Positions 1-9,400 of a stretch of DNA of 64,000 nucleotides are shown piece after piece. The notes under the pieces were generated by a model. The model was not told the DNA's origin and ran no database searches. It saw only the letters and a program-made list of their open reading frames with translations. The position numbers were made by a program, and so were the translations under genes. The DNA is taken from the NCBI GenBank assembly GCA_037157565.1, contig JAZHRO010000026.1:29812501-29876500 (forward strand), written 5' to 3'. Position 1 is the stretch's first letter; the number at the start of each line of letters is the position of its first letter. Source of the DNA: Thalassia testudinum (lineage: Eukaryota > Streptophyta > Magnoliopsida > Alismatales > Hydrocharitaceae).

Positions 1-290
1 CGGCGACGGAAACGAGGGGAGGCGTGGTCTTTTTAAGGTCGCGCGAGGAGGAGAGAGAGAGAGCACGGCAGCGGCGTCTGCAGCCGCAGAGAGAAGAATA
101 AGCGAATATGCGGTCTGCGTGCTCAGGCTAGCAGACGACCCGCGCGTGTCGAAAATAACTGATTTCTAGACGTCTGGAAACGATCCCAGACGTCTTGTCA
201 GACGTCTGGATGTGATCCCAGACGTCTGGTCCGACGTCTGGGCCACCTCCCAGACGTCTTAAAAGACGTCTGGGGTACACGTTCGTCACA
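1..290 (-). mobile_element. Element A: truncated Tekay-type LTR
   Basis: This is the reverse complement of the first ~290 bases of the LTRs of elements B and C. It has the same CAGACGTCTG palindromes, the same ...AAAATAACTGATTT... stretch and a TATA-like CTTTTTAAGG at 29-38. On the minus strand it begins TGTGACG at 290. The rest of the element lies left of the window. It directly abuts the AT satellite, as B and C do. No coding sequence is visible. Confidence 0.85.
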
Positions 291-310
291 ATATATATAT
301 ATATTGATAC

Positions 311-347
<37 letters not shown>

Positions 348-573
348 CGTATATATGTATGTATGTAGATATATATGTATCAATCTATATATATATAGAT
401 ATATATGTATGTATGTATGTATATATGTATATATATATGTATATGTACATATGTATATGTATATCTATCTACATATGTATATGTATATCTATATACATAT
501 GTATATGTATACACATATGTATATGTGTATGTATAGACATATGTATATGTATATGTATATACATATGGATATG
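291..573. repeat. AT-rich hexamer satellite, segment 1
   Basis: Degenerate period-6 repeat of ATATNN units (ATATGT, ATATAC, ATATGG, ATATCC), starting with pure (AT)n. Its last five bases, ATATG (569-573), are the left target duplication of element B. Open frames across it encode only Met/Tyr/Ile/His runs and are not genes. Confidence 0.95.
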
Positions 574-820
574 TGTAACGAACGCGTGCCCCAGACGTCT
601 TTTAAGACGTCTGGGAGGTGGCCCATACGTCGTACCCGACGTCGGGGATCATATCCAGACGTCTGACCAGAAGTCTGGGATCGTTTCCAGATGTCTGGAA
701 ATCCGTTAATTTCGACACGTGCGGGTCGTCAACGCGCCTGAGTGCGCAGACCGGATATTCGCTTATTCCCTCTTTCTCTGCGGCTGTAGACACCTGCCGC
801 GTCCTCTCTCTCCTCGCGCG

Positions 821-830
821 GCCTTAAAAG
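821..830 (+). promoter_or_regulatory. Candidate TATA box of Tekay-type LTR
   Basis: GCCTTAAAAG lies inside a near-palindrome (GGCC TTAAAA GGCC) about 250 bp from the LTR start. The same GC-flanked core occurs at the equivalent place in A (29-38) and in both LTRs of C (near 19160 and 26860). The promoter role is inferred from position and conservation only. Confidence 0.45.
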
Positions 831-1782
831 GCCACGCGCTCCCTCCCTTCGTCTCCACCGTCTCCTCCCTCTTCTCCTTCATCCAGTGAGCGTGAGCGCG
901 AGCGCGAGGGCGGCAGTGGCGGCCGCAGTGAGCGCGGAGGAGGTGCGGCGTGCGAGAGCGGAGCTCTGCCGTGAGGGCGAGCTCGCCGGGGCTGCTAGGG
1001 CCGGCCGGCGGAGGGTGCGGGGCCGCGGAGTGACGCGGAGGGGGGGGACTACTGCGGTCTGAGCAGCAGGCGCGCGAGGTGCGACGCGGGCGGCGTCGCG
1101 AGCGGAGGCCGAGTGGCACCCTGATTCTGGAAGAATTTCCATAATCAGACGTCTGGGTTGATAGCCAGACGGCGAGGGCGACGTCTAGAAGACCATCCAG
1201 ACATCTGAAAGGTGAGTTTTCCGTCTTCTTCTTCCTTCCTGTCGACTGACCGTACTAAGGGAGGGAGATGGGTGTGCGCAGGCTCGGTGATTCGCCATCC
1301 AATGTAAATCAGAGGTCTGGCTATTGTACCAGACGGCGGGAGCGACCTCCAGACGTCCTGGGTGATCATCGGACGTCTGGGAGCTAGGCCAGATGTCCCG
1401 CAGACTTCTGGACGTCTGGGAAACCACGCTGAACAGGTAATTATCTGATCCACTTTTTAAGACGTCTGGAAGAAGTTCCAGACGTCTGATTTTGCACAGT
1501 GTCGTCGTTTTCGACCCGTTTAGGGCCCGTTCAGGTTCCGTTTTCCGCGATTCGAGTTGCGTTCTTTTAAGAATTAATTCCTCTACCCGTCTACAGTAGC
1601 TATACACTATTTTGCGACACTCCTTGTGTTTGATCCTTGTTATAGACCCCGTTCTGTTGCAGTCTCGGGGGTCGCGGAGCCACGCGGGATTCCCGACCAC
1701 GCCCCCATTTCTCCCGTTGTACTTGGTAGAGTGGCTTTAAGTTATTAATAAAATCTGTTGAAGTATGGAACCATAACTAGAA

Positions 1783-1935
1783 CCTAGGACATTGCATGAA
1801 TCCTAGGAATGAGAAATATATATTGAATGATAGCTCCTAGGTGTTGCATGAATCCTAGGGCCGGAAAACTAGATTGTATGATAGATCCTAGGATATGGCA
1901 TGAATCCTAGGATGGGAAAACTAGTGGAATGTATA
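1783..1935 (+). repeat. Three tandem ~52-bp CCTAGG repeats in the LTR
   Basis: CCTAGG starts at 1783, 1836 and 1887. Each copy reads CCTAGG, a short spacer, GCATGAATCCTAGG, then an AT-rich tail. The inverted versions occur in both LTRs of C (about 18060-18200 and 25765-25905). Each unit holds two CCTAGG palindromes. Confidence 0.85.
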
Positions 1936-3268
1936 ATACTGCAGTCTTGGAAAATGGAAAGAGATATAAAGCTGCCTGTAATTTGAATTAACAGCTGCCT
2001 GTTGTGAATAAATAACGTGGTTATGGATTGTAAGAATGTGAAACTGGAAAGTGAAACCTGGATGCTTGAGTAAAAAGGATGGAACCCTACGGGGAAGTAG
2101 GAGTAGAACTCCTGGAAGGTGAATGGAATAGTATTGGGGAAGTGAGCTGGCCCTTGAGTACGGAGTACCAAGGAGAGCGGCTGTCCCCCTGTTTAGTGCA
2201 GAGCGGAGCCAGCCGCCCCAGGGACCTGGGGTTAGGACTTGCCACTCTGTACCGACTTGCTGGCCCTCGCGTACGTAGTACCGAGGAGAGCTACTAGTGT
2301 AGGGAGTTACTAGCTACCCCACGGGCCCCGGGGTTCTGCTAGCCTCCCACACCGACTTGTTAGGCCCGCTGGGGCAAACCAGGGTAGTCAGGCGAGGGTG
2401 TGCGGACTGTGGAGGGGCAAGGCCCCGGTTTGGTTACTGTGGAGGGGTTGGACCCCTGTTACTGAGAGGGCTCTGCCCTGGACTGGTTCCGTACTGTGCT
2501 TTGGGCGCACCCGTTAACGGAAACGACTGATCGCGTGCCAGTACGAGTTAGCTACCTGTGTGTTTATTGCGCGTGCCGTAGTCACCGTTACGTCTGTCAG
2601 TGACCTTGGGGTGGTTGACTGAGGGTAGGATCACCACGGGGGACTCTCCTAGCTAGGAGAGCACCACGTGCTACTTCTACTTTTTGGAAAAGATTGCAAT
2701 CAAGATCGTTCCCACGAGGAACATTTGATATCAAGAAAAAGATCTGAGGAATAAATGAAATAGTGAGACATTTGAAAGATGTGAATAAAGAAAGTAATTG
2801 AACATAACATCTACTGTACACTCTACTGTTGCTTTTAGTTTTAGTTGCCACTCTACTCAGCGTTTTGCTGACGTGTTACACTCGTTACCTTTTTCAGGAC
2901 CAGGTGTTGAGCAGCCAGGGTCAGCGGCTGCAGAGGACGCTGGGCCGAGTAGGGTCCAGTAGAGTTACCACTGTCTCTTGTACCTCTTTTTGTTATGTTG
3001 TAGTGAGTAGTTCTTGTTTCCGCTGTACTTTCTTTACCTGCAGTTCAAATTATATTATGAATGTTGTTCTACTGTTGTGGTGGTACATACTGTGGTAGTT
3101 TCTTTCCTTATTGCTGTACTTTCTTACTGTTAGTTATATTCATGCTAAATGTGATTTATTTTATTGCTCTTTTGGTTACTTCCTCGTTGGACGACTAGGT
3201 CTTGGGATTAGTTGAGTCGGTCCGGTTCTCGTGTCTCGTAGGGACTCGGGAACCGGGTCGTTACAAGA

Positions 3269-3280
3269 TGGTATCAGAGC
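3269..3280 (+). other. Primer binding site of element B (initiator Met tRNA)
   Basis: TGGTATCAGAGC lies three bases after the LTR end. It is the standard plant initiator-Met primer site used by chromoviruses. The reverse complement occurs at 24393-24404 in element C. Confidence 0.93.
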
Positions 3281-3445
3281 AAGGTCATCCCGAGAAGTGA
3301 ATCAACTGATTGGAAAATAACCAATTCACATGTCTATAACTAGAGTAGCCACCACAACATATCTATTGACATGAGCTCTTAGATGTTTTCGTTAGGTACT
3401 GTTCCGTACTGACGTATTTCATTGTTTCGCGTCTCCTTGTAGGAG

Positions 3446-3676
3446 ATGCCTCGTCGTGGAACTAGGAGGGTGGGCCGCGGGCGCGGCCGTGGTCGGGGCC
3501 CGAGGGACAGATGTGTCGGGCTTGGAGTACATACTACCCCTCCTCTTCTCCTAAGCATACCGTCTCCAGACCTCGTCCAACTAATTCGAGAGGTGGTTCG
3601 TGAAGAATTTCAGCTTCCATCCACAACGCCACCCGCTCCTCCCCCTTCCGAGCGTATGACAGGGGAGTTGGTGGTG
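3446..3676 (+). pseudogene. Gag N-terminus of element B
   Basis: 77 codons starting at ATG 3446, about 165 bases past the primer site. They begin MPRRGTRRVGRGRGRGRG and are followed by a segment like the Gag N-terminus of element C (PDLVQLIREVVREE here, QDLARLIRDIVREE in C). The frame is cut by element I at 3677. Reading on from 14709, after removing one copy of the TGGTG duplication, keeps the frame open. The capsid region present in C is missing between the two parts, so the gag was already deleted before element I arrived. Confidence 0.85.
3672..3676 (+). repeat. Target duplication TGGTG, left of element I
   Basis: TGGTG at 3672-3676 matches TGGTG at 14704-14708 exactly. It defines the insertion of element I into the gag of element B. 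Confidence 0.95.
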
Positions 3677-4209
3677 TGACGTGCCTTCGTGCGTGTGTGT
3701 TAAGAGGTGTCGTTATAGTTGCACTTGATACGTCGGTTTTAAAAGAAGTAAACGGAGGTGAGTCCGAGTGTCGATCTCAGGGAGGCGTGGAAATCGGATT
3801 TTGTTTACCACTTGTTGTCACGAAAAAGGCGGAGTTTTGCTTGCGAAAGAAACGGTTTTGAAAAGCGAGAGATAGAGAGAGTTTAGGGTTAGAAAGCTCT
3901 TGGTTTTGATCTTGCACTTTAAACAGAAATTAAAAAGGCAACTAAATGAAAAACAATTTCATTAAACATGCATTCATAGTTCATGGTTTACAATATTAAA
4001 TACATGCTTCAACAAAAGTAAATGAAAGCTTAAAAGAGAGAGAGAGAGGTAGAGAGAGAGTGGAGAGCGACGAGGCAGCCACGGCGGTGGAGGAGGCTCC
4101 GTCGGCGGCTCGTCGTCTCCGGCGATTACAAGAGTGCCTAAGACTAGCTAGGAGAGGAGTGGAGCAGTTGCAAGTGGGAGAGGATGCCTTGAATGGTGGT
4201 AGAAGGGGG

Positions 4210-4275
4210 TTTAAATAGAGTTAAGGGCTTCCTAAAAGAAGAATGTGCTTTAGCGACATCCAGAACGTCGCTAAA
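4210..4275 (-). promoter_or_regulatory. Inverted repeat plus TATA-like box in element I LTR
   Basis: The arms TTTAGCGAC (4249-4257) and GTCGCTAAA (4267-4275) form a perfect inverted repeat. About 30 bases downstream in the sense direction is CTATTTAAAC (4210-4219 region), a plausible TATA box. The copy in the other LTR is at 13831-13896. The order matches the LTRs of D, F and E. Confidence 0.55.
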
Positions 4276-4580
4276 ACCGCTTCCATATACGTCGGTGAAG
4301 GTCTTCTGCCGCCGGTCAGCCGCCCGCCCCTCTCTCTCTTCAGGCGCGATCCGTGGGCGTCGAACGAGAGCCGTCCGATTGATGATCGGATGGCTGAGAT
4401 CCTCCCGCGCCTGCGCTAGGATCGCGCTTCGGGCGCGCGTGCGCGCGCGCGTTTCCGCCCGGCGTGCGCGCGCGCGTGGGAGGTGGGGTGCTGTCGTCGC
4501 GCCGCGTGGCGCGATCCTAGCCGCTCGCTTCTGATCGCGCGGCTCAATTTTGCCGCGCCCTTCGCCCGCAGATGATTTTC

Positions 4581-4652
4581 GCTCCGCGCGAATCGAACGC
4601 GCGTCGCCGCGACGCGGGCGTGCGCGCTAACCGTTGTGCCACGCCCGCGCTT
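4581..4652 (-). promoter_or_regulatory. tRNA-like module (A and B box) in element I LTR
   Basis: On the minus strand the segment reads GCGGGCGTGGCACAACGG, continues TTAGCGCGC, and about 25 bases later GCGCG-TTCGATT-CGCGC. The last part is a perfect 5-bp T-arm with a 7-base loop, and it contains a B-box. The D-arm of the right-LTR copy is GCGC-AACGGTTA-GCGC. The acceptor ends do not pair and the anticodon arm is poor, so this is not a functional tRNA gene. It resembles the tRNA-derived head of a SINE. Confidence 0.6.
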
Positions 4653-5082
4653 TGTCGCGGCGACCGCGGGCGAGCGCGCGGATCTCGGCCGTTCGATCGA
4701 AGATCAACGGCCGAGATGCGTCCTTGGCTGGCTTGGGGGCGTGCGGGCGGCGGGGGCGGGGCGACGTGGCGCGTTCTAGGCCGTTGATCTCCAGATCAAC
4801 GGTCAGGATTTCTTGGGCCCATTGTGGGAGCTCCGGATGTCGGATTTGGCCGATTTTGAGTCCGTTAGACTCCGTTCGTCGTCCTGAATCCATCCGTGCG
4901 GTCCGATTGCTCATCTGAGGCCTGCTTTGACAAATGCTTTACACAAATGGCCATTAATACAGTTTATAAGCAATCTTGGTACTTGATGCATGCAATGCTC
5001 CTATTCTACTTTATGTTGTGCCTTTTATTCTAAAGATGGGCCATATTCAACCTAATTACTACCCCCTTACGTGGTGTTATCA

Positions 5083-5119
5083 TACCCCCATGCTTACTCC
5101 TTGCTAGTCCCTAGCAAGG
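5083..5119 (-). promoter_or_regulatory. Polypurine tract and upstream hairpin of element I
   Basis: On the minus strand GCATGGGGGTA abuts the LTR start TGATAAC, as expected for the plus-strand primer. Just upstream (5099-5119) the arms CCTTGCTAG and CTAGCAAGG flank the loop GGA, a perfect 9-bp hairpin. The other Athila-type elements have TTTTGCTAG/CTAGCAAAA here, so both arms change together. Confidence 0.8.
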
Positions 5120-5765
5120 TTTATTCTAGCCTTTATTTCTTTGGCGAATTCAAGAAGTAATTGCTTAGGCACTTCGTTACTTGTCAATAAGAGGAACTAT
5201 ACGAAGATCTTAATCTACAAAGACTAAGCAGCGCCCGGGTGTCTGCCAAAATACGAATCGCCCGAATCCTTGCTTTGTATATATAACTATACTTATGTAT
5301 ACGTATATATCTATATATGTCTTTTTAGAATTTTTAGAATTCAGTGTGGGTTGGTAACTTTTTACGGCCACCCAACCCACCCAAAACTCGGTCAAAACCC
5401 TAAGTGCTAAGCATCTTGGTGTGAATGTTGTGATAGACTTACTTAACGGTAATTGAGACAGACTTCGAGTTTCTACGCCTCTAGGTGACCGGAAAAGAAA
5501 ATAAATTTTTGCCTGAAGGTGTATTTGTTCGATTGGTAGCTTTCTCCCTACGTTCATTTTACTTGGGGTCAACACAAGGATTTTCCAGTGTATATCTCCC
5601 CGGCTTGTACTACTTCCCCGCTTCTTCCTTAGGTGTTTTTGGTCTTCTTTTTTTTGTGCAATTATTGAGCTGGGCTCTGGACAACCGACCAATGGGCTGT
5701 TACCCACGATCACTTGCCAGCCATACTTGTGCGGTGAAGTGTGGTTTATTTTCTTTTCTTCTTTT

Positions 5766-5800
<35 letters not shown>

Positions 5801-6499
5801 ATTATTTTTTTTTTTTTTTTTTTTACGTAGGTGGCTTCCCTAATCTCAAATGTACCTAGAGGCAGTGAAAAAGAAATGGCCTGTGGCTGGGTTCTGGACA
5901 ACCTGCCAATGGGCTGTTACCCACGACAACTTGCCAGCCATACCACCCTAGAAAGTTCATTAGCTACCCAATTTCTGTCAAAATCTCCGAGAAGTGAGTC
6001 TGTGCAGAAATGTGTGCAGATGCTTAGACTCAAAGTTTTCCTGAGTTAGAGGATGAGTTGATAAGTCGTATACTTATCACCTTATTTAGTAGGTGGATTA
6101 GAATAGCTTAAAGTTACCAGGACTCACCGCTAAATCTATATTTTAACGGACACCAGGGCTGATTAAGCCTGAAGGCCTGAAAAGTCTAAGTGTTTAAGTT
6201 CTTTTTGTATTATTTCCCACTATTGACAAGTTTCTAATACCTAAGTTTTTCTTCCTAAATTCAATTTTTTTTTTTTTTTTTTTTATTCATTCAGACTGAT
6301 TAATTAAGCTCAGGATTATGCAATTTACCACCCCCCCCATGCTTAAGTTGGACAATGTCCTCATTGGCAGATGCATAGATGCAGAAGGGTTCAAAAAGAT
6401 AGTACCTATGTGACGTAAATTACCAGATCAGTCTGAATCCGCTGGGTTGCCTCCCAGGAAGCGCTGAGTTTAACGCCTCCAGCTGGGCGGTGCCTGGTG
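5120..6499 (-). other. 3' non-coding region of element I
   Basis: About 1.4 kb between the pol stop and the 3' LTR, where some Athila elements carry an env-like gene. I see no such frame. It holds long T runs (5769-5824 and 6266-6284 on the plus strand) and two near-copies of a segment around GGCTGTTACCCACGA (near 5690 and 5910). Reverse-complement relatives of that segment are in element D (near 29570 and 29760). Confidence 0.75.
6328..6366 (-). promoter_or_regulatory. Second polypurine-like motif of element I
   Basis: In sense, AATGAGGACATTG is followed by GCATGGGGGGGGTGG. The core repeats the GCATGGGGG of the true polypurine tract about 1.25 kb downstream. Equivalent motifs occur in D, E, G and H. 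A role as an extra plus-strand priming site is an inference. Confidence 0.6.
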
Positions 6500-9400
6500 T
6501 CAGCCCTCAACAAGGGTGACACTCTCCTTGGGGGGTACCTGGGCCAGGAATTGCTTCAATCTTTGACCATTGACTGTAAAGGTGTGCCCGGTATTAAGAT
6601 CGGCGATTTCGACTGCCCCATTGGAATAGGGCTTGACCACCCGAAATGGTCCTGTCCATTTGGACCTAAGTTTCCCTGGAAAGAGTTTCAGGCGTGCATC
6701 AAATAGCCAGACTTGTTGGTTTGGCTCAAAGGTTTTCCTATGAATGAGTCGGTCGTGGACGGCTTTCATTTTCTCCTTATATAGCCGACTATTGTCAAAG
6801 GCGTCCCGACGAATTTCTTCAAGCTCAGATAATTGAAGAGTCCTTTGCGCACCAGCTAACTGGGGATCCATGTTACATTGCTTAACAGCCCAGTAAGCCC
6901 GGTGTTCCAATTCGACAGGGAGATGGCAAGCTTTGCCAAAGACCAAGCGGTAAGGTGACATGCCTATCGGGGTCTTAAAAGCGGTCCTGTATGCCCACAG
7001 GGCATCATCAAGTCGTGTGGACCAGTCTTTCCTGTCAGGTCTCACAGTCTTCTGTAAAATGTTCTTGATTTGTCTGTTTGAGACCTCAGTCTGCCCATTT
7101 GTTTGTGGATGATACGGGGTGGCAATGCGGTGGTTTACCCCGTATTTTCTAAGTAGGGCACGGAACTGGGAATGGATAAAATGGCTTCCACCATCACTGA
7201 TCATGGCCTTGGGTATTCCAAAATGGGAAAAGATGTTCTTCTTTACAAAGTCCATGACCGTCTTGTGATCGCATCGTCGGGTGGCGACGGCTTCAATCCA
7301 TTTGGAAACATAGTCTACCGAGACCAAGATATACTCGAAGCCGTTGGATGGTGGAAAGGGGCCCATAAAATCGATACCCCAAACGTCGAAAATTTCGACA
7401 ATCAAAATGGGCTGAAGGGGCATCATATCTTTTTTGGTCATTGTCCCTAGTGTTTGGCATCGTGAGCAAGTCTTGGCAAAGATGTGTGCATCCTTGAATA
7501 GGGACGGCCAATAAAATCCAGACTGCAAAACTTTTGCAACTGTTTTCTTGCCAGAGAAATGGCCGCCACATGCTTGGTCATGACAAAAGGAAAGCACACT
7601 CTGAACCTCGTCTTCGGGGAGGCACCTCTTGATGATCTGATCAGCACAGAGGCGAAACAGCATGGGATCATCCCAGAAATAGTGCTTGGCCTCAGCCAAG
7701 AACCTGTCCCGTTGCTGTTTGGACCAGCTGTGCGGGGTTTGTCCTATAACCAGGTAGTTGACATAGTCAGCATACCATGGCATTTTCTTGTCTTGCACGG
7801 CTAGGATGTGTTCATCAGGGAAGGTATCAGATAGAGGTAGGGAGGGTCCAATGTGGTCTGGATGAAGTCTTGACAGGTGGTCAGCCACCACATTTTTCGA
7901 TCCGGCCTTGTCTTGGATTTCCAGGTCAAATTCCTGCAAAAGCAGGATCCATCTGATGAGCCTGGGTTTTGCATCCTTTTTGGCCAACAGGTGCCGGATG
8001 GCTGAATGGTCGGTGTAGATAGTCACGTGGGATCCCAGTAAGTATGATCGGAATTTTTCCAGTCCAAAGACTACAGCAAGCAATTCTTTTTCTGTGACCG
8101 TATAATTACGCTGGGCCTCGTCCAACGTTTTGCTCGCGTAGTAGATCACCACGGGCTTCTTGTCTTGCCTTTGTCCCAGGACAGCGCCTATGGCAAAATC
8201 TGATGCGTCACACATAATCTCAAAACCCTGGGACCAGTCTGGGGGTTGAAGTACCGGTGCGGTGGAGACTAAGTCCCGGAGGGTATGATAAGCCTGGGTG
8301 AAATCAGGAGACATGTGGAAAGTTGCGTCGTTGGCTAGAAGGTCGGTCAAGGGTTTGGAAAGTTTGGAAAAGTCTTTGATGAACCTTCGGTAGAAGCCAA
8401 CATGTCCTAGAAAAGAGCGAATCTGTCGGACCGAACTAGGTGGAGGAAGTTTGGAAATTAAATCAACCTTAGCTCGATCTACCTCGATGCCCTTATGCGA
8501 AACGATGTGTCCGAGGACAATTCCTTCTTGAACCATAAAATGGCTCTTTTCCCAACTTAACACCAAGTTAACCTCGATACATCGTTTCAGGATTTTCTCC
8601 AAGTTGCTCAAACAATGGTCGAATGAATTCCCGAATACAGAGAAATCATCCATAAAGACCTCCAAGTATTCACCCACCATTTCTGAAAAAATGGCTAGCA
8701 TGCAACGCTGGAAGGTTGCGGGTGCGTTGCATAACCCGAACGGCATTCGACGGAATGCAAATGTGCCATACGGGCAAGTGAATGTGGTCTTTTCCTGATC
8801 TTCCGGAGCAATTGCGACTTGGTTATATCCTGAATATCCATCCAGGAAGCAAAAATACTTCTGCCCTGCCAATCTTTCAAGGATTTGGTCAATGAATGGC
8901 AAGGGGAAGTGGTCCTTCTTAGTGGCTTCGTTAAGCTTCCTATAATCAATACACACCCGCCATGCGATGGTGGTGCGGGTGGGAATGGATTCGCCATGAT
9001 CATTAGTGACAACGGTGAGCCCAGCCTTCTTTGGAACCACTTGAGTGGGGCTCACCCAGGGGCTATCAGAGATAGGGTAGATGATGTCAGCGTCGAGCCA
9101 CTTGATAATTTCTTTTTTAACGACCTCCCGCATGTTAGGGTTTAACCGTCTCTGCATCTGGCGGGAAGGTCGGGCCCCGTCTTCCAGGTAAATCTTGTGG
9201 GTGCAATAGGTGGGGCTAATTCCTCTTAGATCTGAGATGGTCCAACCAATGGCGGCCCGATGTTCTGAAAGAGTTGCAGTCAACCTTAGTTCCTGATCCT
9301 TGGTTAGATGTGAATTAATAATCACTGGGAAGGTCTGGCCAGGTCCCAAGAAGACGTACTTGAGATTCTCGGGCAATGGTTTAAGTTCAGGTGCGGGTGG

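Larger units (their letters stand above)
574..3265 (+). repeat. 5' LTR of element B
   Basis: About 2.69 kb, TGTAACG...CGTTACA. It matches the two LTRs of element C in reverse. It starts with an inverted repeat of two CAGACGTCT arms about 11 bp long, carries many CAGACGTCTG palindromes to about 1500, a TATA-like box at 821-830 and a tandem CCTAGG repeat at 1783-1935. The last ~840 bp is the part kept in the truncated 3' LTR at 15528-16360. Its open frames are short and not conserved as proteins. Confidence 0.92.
3677..5082 (-). repeat. 3' LTR of element I
   Basis: 1406 bp, matching 13298-14703. On the minus strand it starts TGATAACACC and ends ACGTCA. Reading sense, it holds a CpG-rich U3 with ACGG/CCGT dyads, a tRNA-like module near 4650-4581, an alternating GC tract at 4433-4476, an inverted repeat and TATA-like box near 4275-4210, then R/U5. 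Its open frames are not conserved as protein. Confidence 0.96.

Noticed and set aside
304..709. Open frames of 116-120 codons over the first satellite segment and LTR start
   Set aside because: Low-complexity translation of ATATNN repeats joined to LTR sequence; no codon bias or homology visible.
1783..1935. CRISPR-like array
   Set aside because: Spacing is 51-53 bases with similar, not unique, spacers, in a plant LTR. It is a minisatellite.
4193..4918. Several Arg/Ala-rich frames in the element I LTR, repeated at 13814-14539
   Set aside because: GC-rich LTR sequence is open by chance on both strands; identical in both LTRs because LTRs are copies.
5485..5859. 124-codon plus-strand frame as an env-like gene of element I
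   Set aside because: It is antisense to the element and ends in poly-Phe from a T run; no signal peptide or transmembrane pattern in sense.
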